From: Peribolospora baueri
Taxonomy: Eukaryota > Basidiomycota > Peribolosporomycetes > Peribolosporales > Peribolosporaceae
Reading direction: 5' to 3'
DNA length: 64,000 nucleotides
NCBI GenBank assembly: GCA_029717555.1
Contig: JAMDHS010000039.1
Location: forward strand, 1-64,000
Made by a program: the position numbers and the translations under genes. Below are positions 23,107-34,844 of this stretch, in pieces; the first letter of the stretch is position 1; each line of letters starts with the position of its first letter. The notes under the pieces were generated by a model. It was not told where the DNA came from. It searched no databases and saw only the letters and a program-made list of their open reading frames with translations.

Positions 23107-25360
23107 ATGCTCGCCTCGCTCGTCTCCTCGTGCACCATCCAGATTCATTTGCTCAACCAGCTCCTCTTCGTCTCACCTCCACCGTCCCTTCCCTCCGTTT
23201 CCGCCCCTCCCGCTGCGACCGCCAGCGATGCCGTCCTCCGCGGCATCGTCGAGCTCCGGGTGCCGTCGCCTCGTAGGATCGGAGGGGTGAAGGTGCGCCT
23301 CAAGGGCATGCTGACAATCGCCGTTCCCGCCGACCCTAACCCTTCTGGGGGAGGGGCGCTGTTCTGGGAGGAGGAGACGGTGATGGACAAGACCGTCGAG
23401 ATCGGTGTCGGCTCCGGTCGACTGGACGGTCGCGGACAGAGCCAGGGTGGTGGGAAGGAGAAGGAGAGGAGCAAGAGCAGGGATCCGGGAGGGATGGAAC
23501 TCGAAAAGGGCGTGCACGCATTCGAGTTTGCCTTCACTATCCCCTCCTGGTGTCCTCCGTACGAGCGCTCTAAGCATGGCAGGACCCGATACGTCGTCAC
23601 GGCCACCGCCCTCGCTGCTGGCCATGCTTGGACTTCCATCACCGCCTGGCGCGAAGTTTTCAGTGAGCACCAAGAAGGAGAAATGGATGGAGCTTTACCT
23701 GGAAGCCAGAGGCAGCTGAACTCCGTCTGCACCTCCCCCCCTTGCTTCACAAGTCATCGCCAACCCTTCGGCGTCAGGACCCAACGGACTTAACCCCCTC
23801 GAGATCACCCATTCGTCGTCCCACGACGGACTCGGAATAGTTTATCTGGCACTGTTGAGCCCCAGTCTGCACGTCTCCGGAAAGATCGTATTCCACGCTC
23901 GACTCGAGGCGCCTGAGCGCGGGATCAAGGTCTGGGAGGCTCGGCTGAGCATCGAGCAGATGTACGAACTCAAGAGCTCGGAGAAGGGTGAGCTCCGCAT
24001 TCTGTTCCGACAAAATGTTTGCTCCGTCGTGGAAGCGCTTCGCTCACTTGCTCCCTCCGACTATATCGTCCGTTCTTTCTGCAAACTATATGCATTTCAT
24101 TTCCACATTTAAAGGTTGGCGAACTATGCCGACGGAGAAGAAACACTTCTGGTCTATGGGCAAGATTCCAGTCCGAGATAAAGACGGCTATGTCCTCAGC
24201 GGACCAGAGCAGACCGTGACGCCGTTGTACGTTGAAGGCGAGGCGTATGAAGACTCGGAGGAGGTATGGGAGATCAGGGAGAGACCACGGTTGCCAGACG
24301 ATAAGGTAATACGGCCATCCACCGGCGAGGGCACCAGAACGTCCATCAGAGTCAAGCACGAAGTTATCATCGAGTTGTTCTACTCGACGGACAAGGAAGG
24401 CAGCTCGTCAGCCGAGAACCCAGATCCGGATCGTGGCCGTTTGAAGGTGTTCGCGTATAGGAGGAAGATCAACATTCCATCAGTCAGTCCAGTCTTCGTC
24501 TCCAGATCCTCTTTCACTTCGGACGCTGTGACTGAGGCTGATGGATCGATTTGTTTTTGCGCCGCTACGAATTCTAGTGTTGTTGCTCCATATTCGATCT
24601 CACCCTTCCGCCCTACTCTCCATCGGCGAATTCGACTCCAATAGGCACGCCTTCGCCAGACGACGCGAAAAAAAACAGCGGCTGGCCAGGCACAGCAGGC
24701 GGGACAGTGGCAGGGCAGGGGTCAGGGACGCGTTCGACGAGCGTCTCGCGCGTCGGCTCGACGTCCTCCTTGACAGCCCTAACGGCTCGCGGACGCACGT
24801 CCCTCCCAGCGACTCCTCCTGCCTCTTCGCGCTCAGGCTCCCCGATGCCTCAGCCGGTGCTCAATACCGACCTCTCCACCTCCGCCCTTGCCCCTTCTCC
24901 CTGGCTCCGCCACCTCGGCCTCTCTCTCGATCCGTTCACCCAGCCGCTCGACACGATCCGCTTCCCCAACCTGACCGCCCCAGATGTGCACCACGACTGG
25001 CAGAACGGAAGCACGACGTGCGTATGCGGTATGGAATTGAGCGCTCTGGACGAGGCAGACCGGCAGGTGCTCGCGGGTTTGGGTATGGATGAGAGCCCGC
25101 TGGGTCCGTCGATCAGTGGGCTTGGCGGGAGGGGCGCGAGCGGTAGTCGGACGAGGGGCAGGAGTACGGTGCGAGATACGGACGGGGGCGGACGGAGCCC
25201 TGCTGGGAGTCGGTCGGGGAGCGCTGCGCCGAGCAGGGAAGCGAGCGAGGAGAGGAGAGCGGACAGAGAGAGGAGGAGGGCGGAGTGGCAGGAGGTGAGG
25301 GGAAGGGCGATGCATCGGGGCAAGATTGGGGAACTCCGAGAGGACGAGCTGAATCGATGA
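23107..25360 (+). CDS. alpha-arrestin-like protein A
   Basis: Four exons (23107-23662, 23754-23987, 24115-24482, 24578-25360) give 646 residues. The start MLASLVSSCTIQIHLLNQLL aligns with both paralogues in this window. The arrestin-N half shows GIVELRVPSPRRIGGVKVRL and PPYERSKHGRTRYVV; the arrestin-C half shows SGKIVFHARLE, VWEARLSIEQ, DDKVIRPSTG, HEVIIELFYS and YRRKINIPS. After the third intron comes CCCSIFDLTLPPYSPS, containing an LPxY motif of the kind that binds WW domains of Rsp5/NEDD4 ligases. Near residue 545 is CVCGMELSALDEADRQ, shared with the paralogues; the tail is Arg/Glu-rich. Family knowledge suggests a ubiquitin-ligase adaptor for membrane-protein endocytosis; substrates are unknown. 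It is convergent with the HIT gene. Confidence 0.88.
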
Positions 25361-25965
25361 TGTCGGTGATGGAAGCGCTCTTGCTGAAGCGCGCGAGGGG
25401 AGAGCTCAACGGAGAGTCCGGGAGGCGGCGTTCCCATAGACATCTCTATTTCCTTTCCTTCTCTCTTCCTCGGGGTCTCAAATTACTTCTTGGGTTGCAG
25501 TCAAAGGTCTTCTCAATTCGGGCTTGCATAAGCCGATCTCTAGATTGGATGGGACGGGCCTCGCCGGCGGATGGGCCGCAAGGAGAAGCGGGATGGCCTA
25601 GATGTGCACGTAGACTATTATGCTCTGCAAGACGAAAGCGAGGTTAAGAAAGAGAAACTTTCAAACTTGAAGTCCCACGCCGACCGAGTCGGATCTAAAG
25701 CGTGCGATGTAGCAGAAATACCATGGCATCCCAACCATCACCGGTGCCTGCAGCCTCAGCTTCAACCCTTGGTGAACAACCACACCAAGGTTATCTAAGG
25801 GGGCGTCGCACCCAAGATAGAGGTAATCGATCCAGAAGGGTGGTGGGGGTGATGGAGAGAGGGGCAGAGGTGTTGACTAGAGCACAGCTCCTGGAGTGCT
25901 ACGACGTCGTAGCATCCTCTCGCTCTCGAGTGAATGGCAGATAGCAAGTCTGGTGGGAACTCGAC
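25361..25965. other. intergenic region between convergent arrestin A and HIT genes
   Basis: About 600 bases holding the two 3' ends. No repeat, ORF or RNA gene is supported. Confidence 0.45.
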
Positions 25966-26952
25966 TCAGAGCTTGCTCTTCCCCTTCTGACCTTCTTGGG
26001 CCGCACCTTCCCTCCCCTTCCCTCTCACTCCACTCTCTTCCTCCCCAGCCTGTGCCCAGCCCATCTCCGCAACGCATTCTCTCACCCTCTTCGCTAACGC
26101 AGTGGCATCCTCATCGTCCAGCTCCGAGCGGCCTGCCATTATCGCAGAGAGGGATGGTGGGTGCTGCTTCGTGGGTGATGATAGGGAGGATGAGGGACGA
26201 AGAGGCGGAGCAGGGACAATGTGAAAGTGAACCTGGATAGACATGTGAAGGAAATAAAAGGTCGACCGAGTGCGGATTGGTCAAGAGCATATCGATGGAG
26301 AGAGGCTGGTGCGCTTTATCCGCGACGGGAACCACCGGAGGAGCTTGACCGCCTCCATGCAGCCTGAGCGGCTTCATGCTCACATGTCCCTCCGCTTGAG
26401 CATACTCCTGGTTGCAGATCACCTGGAGGCGATTGTCTTCAAGAGCTGTTACCCCAGTGATGGTATGGAGGTCGGATAGTAGTGAAGGCGAAGTGGGGCA
26501 AAACAACACGACAAAGGGAACAAGCGTCTGCTTAGCTCGACCGTCCTCCCCAGCACCTCTTTGCACGCGTAACAGCGTTCGTGCTCAAAGGCCTTCACCG
26601 CATCGCCTATTATGGAAAAATAAAACTCACCCATCCCCAACGCCTTAACTACCCTCCTCAGGCCTTTGCCCAACCCCTCCGCCTCGGCGTCCTCCAAGTC
26701 CTCTAGCCTCCTCCGGTGTCTCACCGGAACGACGAGCGCATGTCCCCGGCGAATGGGGAGGATATCAAGAAAAGCATAGACGTGCGCACCAGCGTAGAGT
26801 GCGTGAGAGGGAAGGCTGGCGTTCGGCGGGACGAGGGCACAGAAGGTGCAGTCTGGATCGGGGCTCGGCGGGTCCCCGGCAAGAGGGGAGCGAGCGGTGG
26901 AGGCGGATGAGGCGGGCGAGGCTCTCGGCGAAGCCCTCAACCGCACACTCAT
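25966..26952 (-). CDS. HIT-family nucleotide hydrolase/transferase
   Basis: Three exons (26952-26631, 26445-26384, 26232-25966) give 216 residues. The N-terminal half has the HIT opening CTFCALV and YAFLDILPIRRGHALVVPVRH. Correct splicing of the second intron (GTGAGC...CCAG) creates the catalytic histidine triad HVHFHIVPAP, which is not contiguous in the genome. HIT proteins hydrolyse or transfer nucleoside monophosphates from substrates such as aminoacyl-AMP or dinucleoside polyphosphates; substrate specificity cannot be read here. The Lys/Gly/Glu-rich C-terminal tail looks disordered. The start is uncertain: ATG 26952 (MSVRLRASP) is preferred, but the frame is open to an ATG at 27051, adding 33 residues. 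It lies tandem and close to the 3' end of RQT4/TRIP4. Confidence 0.88.
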
Positions 26953-27164
26953 GCTCTCCCGCTCGGCCTCCGTGGCCCATGTAGAAATGGGGGGATAGGA
27001 AGAAGGCCTCCGAGCGAGCTGATCGAGCGTCCAGGACGTCATCACGAGCATGTCTGCGAAACGCCCGCGCCGTGCGGGGTGTTACTATCTGGCTGCCGAG
27101 GGCTGCTGCGGCTGCAACGCGCGCACGGACCATACAGGACAAACGTAGCTACATCGCCAGTGCG

Positions 27165-29276
27165 TTACACGGAACCCAGCGCACCCACCGTTCCTCTCCC
27201 CTCGCCCTTCCGCTTTCCCTTTCCGCCTCTCCTCTTCCCTCCTCCTCTTCTGCTTTCTCCGCCTGCTTCGTTGGGAGCATCAGAGCCAGGCGTAGAGCCT
27301 GGCGCTGAAGAAATACCGGCGGTGGTGGAACGGCCGCTCGAGTGCTGAGCTGAACCAGGGACGACCCTTCCGGACAAAGGCGTTGCCGGGATGCCTTCGT
27401 CCTCCTGCTCACCCTCCTCGCTTTCTTTCTCGTCAGGAGGAATCCATATCGGCCGCTCTTCCGTTCCCAGCTCCAGGCGGATCCAAGGTCTCGAAAGCTG
27501 GACGCGCTCGTCCTCCGCTCCAATAGAACGTTCGGGGGAGTAGGAGCCGGATGATCCACGCAAACCGTCGTCGTCCCAATCCTGGAACAGTTCCCCTTCT
27601 CGTCCGTCCACGCCGGCAAGGTCGGGCGATGCGGCGACAGGACCCTTTAAGTTCGACGATGGGGGGGCTGTCGGGCGACGCTGCGTAACGGTGACCTTGT
27701 GAGTCTTCATGTCCAAGCTCACCACTCGGGTCGGTTCGCGCTCCGCCGCGTAAGCGCCGCTCAGCCCTCCGCCCGACAACCTCTGGTAGCCTCCAGCGCC
27801 GCCGCCGACAAAAGTGGGAAAGTCACCCATGCCCATCATCTCCTTCTCCCTTCGCCACCGTTCCCTCGCCTCTTCCTCCTCCCTCCTCGCCCTCTCTGCA
27901 TCCACCGCTGCTTGGCGCTTCCGCCGTAGGTCAAGGGTGAGGTCCAGTCGGGCGTCGGTGTTCAGGAGCTGTGTCTGACATGATGGACAGAGGGGCTGTG
28001 CGAACGGAGAGTTGCGGGAACAGAGGACGAGGCCGCAAGTGGTACAGAGCGGTACGTGCACCGAGAGAGGGTGAAGACGCGCTGGGATCGGAAAGCAAAG
28101 AGAGTAGTGGCCGTTGTCCATGCGGGAGACGACGCGCGCATTTTAGTCGGTCGCAGTTCAAAATGGGACTCGTTCGGGCAATACGCACCTTGGCAGAAGC
28201 AACCCCGCGCCTTCGCCACGCTCTCCTTTCCTTTCCTCTTCGTCTCCCCCGAGTCCTGGTTGCTTAGCTCCAACTCTTGAAGGATACGATCGATCTCTGC
28301 AATCTCCGGAGTCCAGATTTTCTCTTTCGCTTTTCCACCAGCAGGCGTCCCCGTTCGAGATGTGCCGGTAGAAGAGAGAGGTGAGGCACGGCGGCTGCCG
28401 CCTCTTGAAGAGAGGAGGTCGGAAGTTAAAGCGCCTCCAGACGCTGCTGGCAGACGTTTGGCTTGCGGTTGCTGTAAAGGCGGCGACGGCTGATGTACGT
28501 CGGCGTTCGAGGAAGGGGAGGAACCCTTCTCCTTCTTCGTCTTCGCTCCGCCAAAATTCCACTCCCCGTCTTCATCCTGCCCCTTCCGGTATAAGCTCCC
28601 ACTGGCCCCGAAGGCGGCACTAAGATCCAATGGCGCCCCCGCCGCCGTTCGAGAGGACTCCGTCCCGGCTTGAGATTTGACCGCCCGTCGCCCGGTCACA
28701 ATAGAAGAACCTCGTCCGCTGCTGGCGCCCGAGCGAGAGGGATCCTTGGGCCGTTTCTCCGTCCCACCGTCGCTCGCCAACACGCTGGACGGTCGCGCCG
28801 GGGTCGAGGCGACGGAGGCTGAAGCGGATTGGGACTGAGATTGGGGGAAGCGCGAGGAAACGTAGGAGCGAATGAAGGCATCTTGCGACGGTCCCGGCCC
28901 AAGCAGTTCCTTTAAATACGAATTGGTTCCCACCAAAGGGATTGTTGAGCGATCAGAAAGACGACCGGGAGGACCCGATTAAAGAGCGCGGCTGAGCGTA
29001 CGCCCATCTCACTCACCCGAAGATGGTTGTCCAGCATGTGAGAATGACCGAACGTCTCAAGGAAGGGCACTACCTGTGTCCTTACCGTCTCCTCATCTGG
29101 ACAGGCACCGGTAAAAAAAGAAACAGGCCCGAGTTCCGCACCGCCCGTGATCAGCGCCCGAGCGCCCTGACGAAACGGGAGGGTGAACGTTGGCAAACAT
29201 GCCAGCTCGGCGCGCGAGCGGGAGACTCACCGAGACCAATGAGTTGGGCCAGCTGGGAAACGTGCTTGCTCTCCAT
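27165..29276 (-). CDS. RQT4: TRIP4/ASC-1 homologue, RQT-complex subunit Rqt4-like
   Basis: Four exons (29276-29231, 29096-29017, 28909-28189, 28081-27165) give 587 residues. Joining exons 3 and 4 rebuilds the C2HC5 zinc finger of the family: CFCQGARLHPLSVHVPLC, then TTCGLVLCSRNSPF, then CPSC. The N-terminus MESKHVSQLAQLIGLDEETV, then QVVPFLETFGHSHMLDNHLR, then ELLGPGP, matches the helical CUE-like N-terminal domain of fungal Rqt4 proteins. The centre is Ser-rich and disordered; a coiled segment (RRKRQAAVDAERARREEEE) follows the finger, and the tail is basic Gly/Lys/Arg. Rqt4/TRIP4 acts with a Slh1/ASCC3 helicase to dismantle collided ribosomes. I see no C-terminal ASCH domain, which the metazoan protein has. 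Confidence 0.9.
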
Positions 29277-29908
29277 GTACCACAAGTGACGTGGTCGTTG
29301 GGAGGAGCGTGCGACAGGCCAAGGTGGCCGAGAGAAGGTTGGGGGGTTTGAGGTGCGCGCCTGAACGATACGATCGTCCACGGATCAGAAGCGAGGTTGC
29401 ATCGCCGCAGCAGACGAACGGCTCTTCCTGCCTTGCCCACGACGACCAGAGCCAACAACCGTGATCCCTGGAGTGCATAGGTAATGCTTACGACGGAATC
29501 TCGTGGCACTGGCTTCACTGGTCGCCTGGATCGTTGTCGGCTCTCCCACCTCGCTGATCGTTCTGCATCTTCGGTCGGCCACGTCGCTGTTACCCCCGCC
29601 CCCGGTCATGCTTTGCTGTGCACCTTCCAGTCATTGCCCGGTTCGAAAAACAGGCAATGTGCGCGGGCGAGGCCAATCGAGTATTTGTCACACGTTCTGG
29701 TACAAAACTCCAAGCAAGCAAGGATCAGGCGTTCACCGTCTGAAAGTTCACGTCATGTTAGTAGAGCATCGATCCGTGACCCTTGGTAAAAGTACATGTC
29801 CAGAGAGGTATAATGCGAGCGAAGGACCAGGACCCCGTCTCTGCGGGGGACGAAAGTCGCAAAAAACCCCGATTCAAACCCGCTTGGCGGTTCGACCTTC
29901 CTCGGGCA
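29277..29908. other. intergenic region upstream of RQT4
   Basis: About 630 bases between the RQT4 start and the arrestin B stop, both genes on the minus strand. It contains no supported ORF and presumably carries the RQT4 promoter and the arrestin B 3' UTR. Confidence 0.4.
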
Positions 29909-32310
29909 TCACCCAAGTGATGCTCCACCGGCGGCGGCTCGGAACTCAAATTCGCCCACCTTCACCCTCCGCCTCCTCGCCCTCTCTCTCCGCCTCCCCC
30001 TGTCAACCTCCCGACCGTGGTCTCCTCGCAAGCCCCCGTACAGCCTCTCGCCGCTCTCCCCTTCTTCGTCCCCATCTTCTTCGCCCTCCCAATCATCCTC
30101 ACCCGCGAGTCCGCTCATCGCGTCCTCGTCCAACCCCCTCCTCTCCTCCTCGCTCAAAGCCGACATGCTCACGCCGCAATTGCAAAATTCGTGCGTTCGG
30201 CCGCCCTTATAGTCGACCGTGACCCTGTGCCAAGGCGACTCGGGAGGGAGGCTGGAGGGGGCGCGCTGGGTGGACCAGTCGACGGCGGCCATGGCGGCGG
30301 CTTGGGTCTGTGCAAAGGCGGAGGCGGAGGCTAACGCCAAGGTGGAGGAAGGATCTGCTTCTTTGACGTTCGGATCCTTCTTGAGGGGGATGGTGGTGAG
30401 GGTCTCGAAGAGAGTCGAAAGGCCTCGACTGGGAGAGGTGGAGGTGGCGCGGCGGTTGGGGGAGTGAGGCCTAGAGGACGGAGAAGGGGAGGAGGGGCGG
30501 GAGGTGGACGGCGTCCCGGTGGCGGAGGCGTTGGCCGACGAGGAGGCCAACCTGGACCATGGCGGAGGGGAGACGGAGCGAGGCGAGCTTCCGGGTATAT
30601 ACGCTGCGGGTGGGGGACTGGGAGGCATGATGGGTTGCGCGACGGCGCTGGTGGCAGTGGGAGAAGAAGATGTTGAAGAAGAGCCGGTGGCCGGGACGTT
30701 GTTCGGGGAGGTGGGCGACGATGGCTGCGACGGCCCAGCGGGTGTCTCTTGCGTCCAGATCGGGTTCGGCTTGGCAGGCATTGAAGGCCGATCAACGCTG
30801 TAGGGAGGGAGGTGGAGGATATCCGGTGTGCGGAGGCACTGTGCGGAAGAAGTGATCATTCAAACGCACGATTGAGTGAGGTACACAGGAATGCGAGCTG
30901 GAGAGAAGAGGAGGCGCTCACAGAAGGGATGACGACCGCCTTCCGAACGGTAAAGACGAGTACTCTCTCTTCCAGCGGCCTGGAATCCAGCACTTGCGCA
31001 CCGGTAAGGGACTCCTCGTAGAAAAGCTCGACGATGAGGTCGTGAGAGAAACGAAGGTCCGACTGGGCGCCGTCTGGAGTGGTCGGACGAATGACGTCGT
31101 CGTCTGCCACAAACGGGGGTTTTCTTCAGCTCACCTCAGAAGGGGAACAAAAAAAACAACGGAAGACATGTGGCCGTCGGGGAACTCACTCGGCAATCTC
31201 GCCCATTCTTTCACTCTCCACGCCCGCTTACCCTGCTCCCCCTCGCCGACGACGAGCAAAGGGTCGGTCGGCGACTCTCTTTCCTCTTCCGCCTTTTCCT
31301 GTCTCGGAATCCGCCCTGCCTTCCAAACCTGTGTCCGCTGCAAAGGCATTCGGATCGTCTTCTGTCGCTCGCGCGAATACGAGGTGGCATTTTGCTCTAG
31401 CAGGACGCGGGCATGGTGGAGAATGAAGGTAGGTCTGGAGCCGGGAGATGGTGGAGAGGAAGGGCTGGAGGAAGGAGGCGAGTTTACGACGACCACAGAC
31501 AAGTCGACAAGGAAGACACCGGCAACGGTAATGCTCCTCGCCGAGAGTCCTGCTTCCGTCCTGACAGCCCACAACTTGTGCGTGTCACCAGATCTCCTCT
31601 CGTTGAGCTTGAACAGCGGCAAGTGCTCCCTTCTGAACACCTCGAGCGGCACAGGCGAGTCTCTGTCAACGCCGGGGTTGTGGATAGGGTAGAGCTCGCG
31701 CCAGACCGAGACGTCCGTGCCCATGCGGCCTCCGCCTAGGACGACGGCGCTGAGGAGGTAGCGCGTTCGACCCCATTTGCACCGTTGGTGAGCTGGGACG
31801 GTGGCCGGGACGAGGAAAGTGAATTCAAAGCTGGAGACACAAGACGACGAAACGAGAGTAGATGCAGATGAGAAGAAACCTAGAGACGGCGAGGGAGCAG
31901 CACCGTCTGGCTAGAGTTATGCGAGGAAAGATGACTGACCCGTGCAGCCCCTTGTCCATCCATATGCCCTTTCCGCCCTCCTTCGTCTTTCCCTTGGCCT
32001 CGTCGTCCGAGCGAGCTCCACGATCCGTGCCGTCCTCACCGCCCCACTCGACGAGGCGCTCGAAAACGGTGTAATCCTCCCATCTCGCTGGACCGTGCTC
32101 CCTGCTCTCGGGGAAGAACAAGGTCTGCAGGCCCCTGAGTCGGACGCGGATACCCAAGACGCGCCGGGGCGTGGGGACAAAGACCTCGACGAGGCCACGA
32201 ACGTGCTCTAGGGAGGTGGGCTCGTCAGGCGTGGTTGGAGGGTGGAGAAAGATGACCTCGTTGAGGAGGTAGAGGGTGGGCGTGCAGGGGTGGATGAGGG
32301 CGTTGAGCAT
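29909..32310 (-). CDS. alpha-arrestin-like protein B
   Basis: Four exons (32310-31940, 31830-31190, 31103-30922, 30838-29909) give 707 residues. The start MLNALIHPCTPTLYLLNEVI aligns with arrestins A and C; an in-frame ATG at 32433 would add a basic/acidic 41-residue leader. Arrestin-N signatures are GLVEVFVPTPRRVLGIRVRL, FEFTFLVPATVPAHQRCKWG and GRTRYLLSAV. Arrestin-C signatures are NDDVIRPTTPDGAQ, FSHDLIVELFYEE and VRKAVVIPS. The last intron sits exactly after IPS, as in A and C. The next exon opens CLRTPDILHLPPYSVD with an LPxY motif. A long Ser/Pro/Ala-rich linker leads to EFCNCGVSMSALSEEERR, the conserved CxCG module, then an acidic and Arg-rich tail. This copy is the most diverged and the longest. 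Role inferred: ubiquitin-ligase trafficking adaptor. Confidence 0.87.
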
Positions 32311-32751
32311 ATTTGGGTAGCTGTCCGAGCTCCCTCTATGTCTCCTGCTCCTCAACGACGTCGTGTCGTCGTCGTCGTCGTCGTCGCTTCTTGCTCGTCG
32401 CCGCCGTCTCCTTCGACGCTCGCCCTCGTGCATTCATTTCGGACATCGTCCCACCTGACTCGGAAAAAAGTTGGCACGTGCGTGAATGTCACGTGACGCC
32501 GATCATCTGCAGGGACGGCGAGCGGGCGAGATGAAGCAGGGTGAGCGGACGACGGTAATGGGCATTACAATGCGGTCTTTGCACTTGGAATTTCATTTAT
32601 CGTAAATGGACCGTCCGCGACGATCGCTGTCTCGCGAACGGTCGTTGGCCGCATCACCGCCGCCTCCTCGGCCTCCTCCCACCATCGCATCTCTCATCCT
32701 TTCCTCCCTCCACTGCTCCATCTCTCCCCCCCAACCGAGATCTGGAAAGAC
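32311..32751. promoter_or_regulatory. divergent promoter, arrestin B / DnaJ
   Basis: 441 bases between divergent starts. A (GTC) run lies near 32365-32386. ACGTGACG-like sequence (cacgtgacgccg) occurs near 32490 and could bind bZIP or bHLH factors; this is inference. Confidence 0.4.
32365..32386 (+). repeat. (GTC)7 microsatellite
   Basis: Short perfect trinucleotide run immediately upstream of the preferred arrestin B start. It encodes the Asp run in the optional N-terminal extension of that gene. Confidence 0.9.
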
Positions 32752-34149
32752 ATGTCCGCAGACTATTACGACATCCTTAACCTACCGCAGGGCGCGACCG
32801 ACGCTGAGATCAGGAGGGCCTATCGGAGGGAGGTGAGCATACGGCGCGTTATGCACCGAGAAGGTCCTGCCAGCGGCAGCTCCTTCCCTGCTCGGGTCGC
32901 CCCCGTGACTGAGTCCTAGTTACTTCTTGCCCGTCCTTCGTCTCCAGGCCCTCAAGACGCACCCAGACCGAGCCTTGCCGGAGCGCAAGGAAGAAAGCAC
33001 ACACAGGTTCAGGCTGGTGGCCGAGTGAGTTCGTGAGCCCGTTCGCCCCTGATTTGTCACGCCGGCCCGCATCAACCGACCTCTTTCTGTCCGTGCTGCC
33101 CCTCCTCTCCGCCCAACAGAGCCTACGAGACCCTGTCCGACCCCGTATCGCGCGCAGCGTACGATCGCTCCCGCACCGCTGCCCACGCCCGCCCAGCTCC
33201 CAGCGCCGGCGCCACTCGCCCCGCCACCGCGGGAAGAGGAGCGGGGCTGGACGACCTATTCGAGGGCGTGTTTGGAGACGACCCGTTCTTTGACCGCTCT
33301 CGCGCCAGGCCTTTCGGTGGCGGAGGTCTGTTCGGCGTCTTCGGGCCGGGTGGCGGCCTCTTCAGCTCTCCTTGGTCGATGGGCCGAGATGGCGGCATGG
33401 GCGGGATGCCGTTGGGCGACGAAGAGCGAGCGTCGCGGAGAAGCGCCTCGCACCTGCCTCCACACCGTCACCCGGATCCCTTCGAGCTGTTCGACGAGAT
33501 GTTCCGCCCGTTTTTCCCCTACCACCGGTTCCGGCACGGCGACCCGGACTCTCCCTTCGATACTTTCGGAGGCTTCGGCTTTGGAAGTGGAAGGGGTGGC
33601 AGACGGTCGCTGTTTAACTTTGAAGACTACCCTCCCTTCTCCAGCGCACAGAACGTCACCCCTCCCCCTCCTTATTCTCTGCCACAATTTGTGCACGGCT
33701 CCTCGCACGACTATCGAACCTACCCGACAGCCGCCGCTGGGACGACGACCGTCCAGCCAGCGACCGCAGAGGCCCCCGGCCAGGCATCGACGTCGCCTCG
33801 CACTCACTCGCGCGCCTTCCAGTGGAGCTTCGGCAGCTCGTTCGGACCCGAGGGGAGCGAGATGAGGCATTCGACTAGGGCGAACATCAATGGCAGGTGG
33901 TCCGGGGAGGCAGTGTATAGAAGCACGGACGCAGAGGTGAGTTAAATCGGTTTGATTTGAATCGATTGGGCGGCGGCGATCAATCGTGGTCATCCTCGCA
34001 TCCCATTCCATGGGCGAGATGTGGGTCCTGACGGCTGTTCGCTCGTTCCACAGGGGAACGAAACCGTCGTTCGCCTGACGCCAGAGGGAAAGACTGTGAC
34101 CGTCAACGGCGTGCCCCAGCCCAATCACCCTCTGCTTCAACGCGGTTGA
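32752..34149 (+). CDS. DnaJ (Hsp40) co-chaperone, class B-like
   Basis: Four exons (32752-32832, 32948-33024, 33120-33936, 34054-34149) give 356 residues. The first three exons encode a J domain: MSADYYDILNLPQGATDAEI, then RRAYRREALKTHPDRALPER, with the catalytic HPD at residues 32-34, then FRLVAEAYETLSDPVSRAAY. The middle is Gly/Phe/Pro-rich (LFEGVFGDDPFF, HPDPFELFDEMFRPFF), typical of a G/F linker. The C-terminus WSFGSSFG...NGRWSGEAVYRST, then GNETVVRLTPEGKTVTVNG, has short beta strands. There is no Cys-rich zinc finger, so it is not a type I DnaJ. J proteins stimulate Hsp70 ATPase; compartment is not evident because I see no signal peptide or membrane segment. Confidence 0.93.
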
Positions 34150-34844
34150 AGCAAAATGTGCGGTCGTCGGCCGTAGGGTGGTGACGTGAGGGCGGCGCGA
34201 CCCCTCTCAAGTGGGAGCTCTTACTCGGGAGCGTTTTGTTCTCCTTCGTGTGCGCCACGACATCCTCTCTTCATCCGGCCTTGCCGAAGTTTCTTCCCAG
34301 TCACCGATACTTGAATCGCCTAGCCTCTTCTTCGTCTTTTCCATTCGCCCGCACCCATGTATTCAATCGCCGGCATTTCAGCCTGTCTCGCGCTTTCTTT
34401 GCGAACTTGTAACCCCTCCGCCGTCTCTTGCCATCCCTCCTGTAACCCCTTCCGTCGTACCATTCCTTCTGCCTATCCTCTCGCTCCGTTCGCAAATCCA
34501 TCATGATCTGAAGATGATTTACACGAAGCGGTGTTTTTCGTCTTTTCCCCCTGTTACGCTCGCCCACCCGCACCGGTGAGCGTCGCGTTCTCTGTGGGGC
34601 CGCGGGGATGTGGCCCGTGCGCGGTTGCGTCAGCGAGTCACATGGCGTATGGTTCGAGTCAGGAACGAGGAGCAACGGCTAAAAGGACGGACAAACGACA
34701 GACAGACGAGAGGAAGACCACCACAACTCACCTCCGCTCGTCTCGGAGCTGATCTGAGCTGGGCTCGCCTTGAACCGGGTTGAATGAACGGTCGTCTGCA
34801 AACCGAGCGCCGAGGTCGCCTCGACAACACCCCCGCCTTGCACC
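34150..34844. other. intergenic region between DnaJ and arrestin C
   Basis: About 700 bases with the DnaJ 3' UTR and the arrestin C promoter. A B-box-like string (ggttcgagtca) occurs near 34650, but no cloverleaf can be built around it. No ORF is supported. Confidence 0.4.

Noticed and set aside
26232-26300. Short 34-nt intron (GTCGACC...CCAG) in the HIT gene
   Set aside because: It would give PHSVHFH rather than the canonical triad; the GTGAGC donor at 26383 gives HVHFHIVPAP.
34590-34680. tRNA-like B-box (ggttcgagtca)
   Set aside because: No matching A-box or foldable acceptor, D and anticodon arms could be drawn around it.
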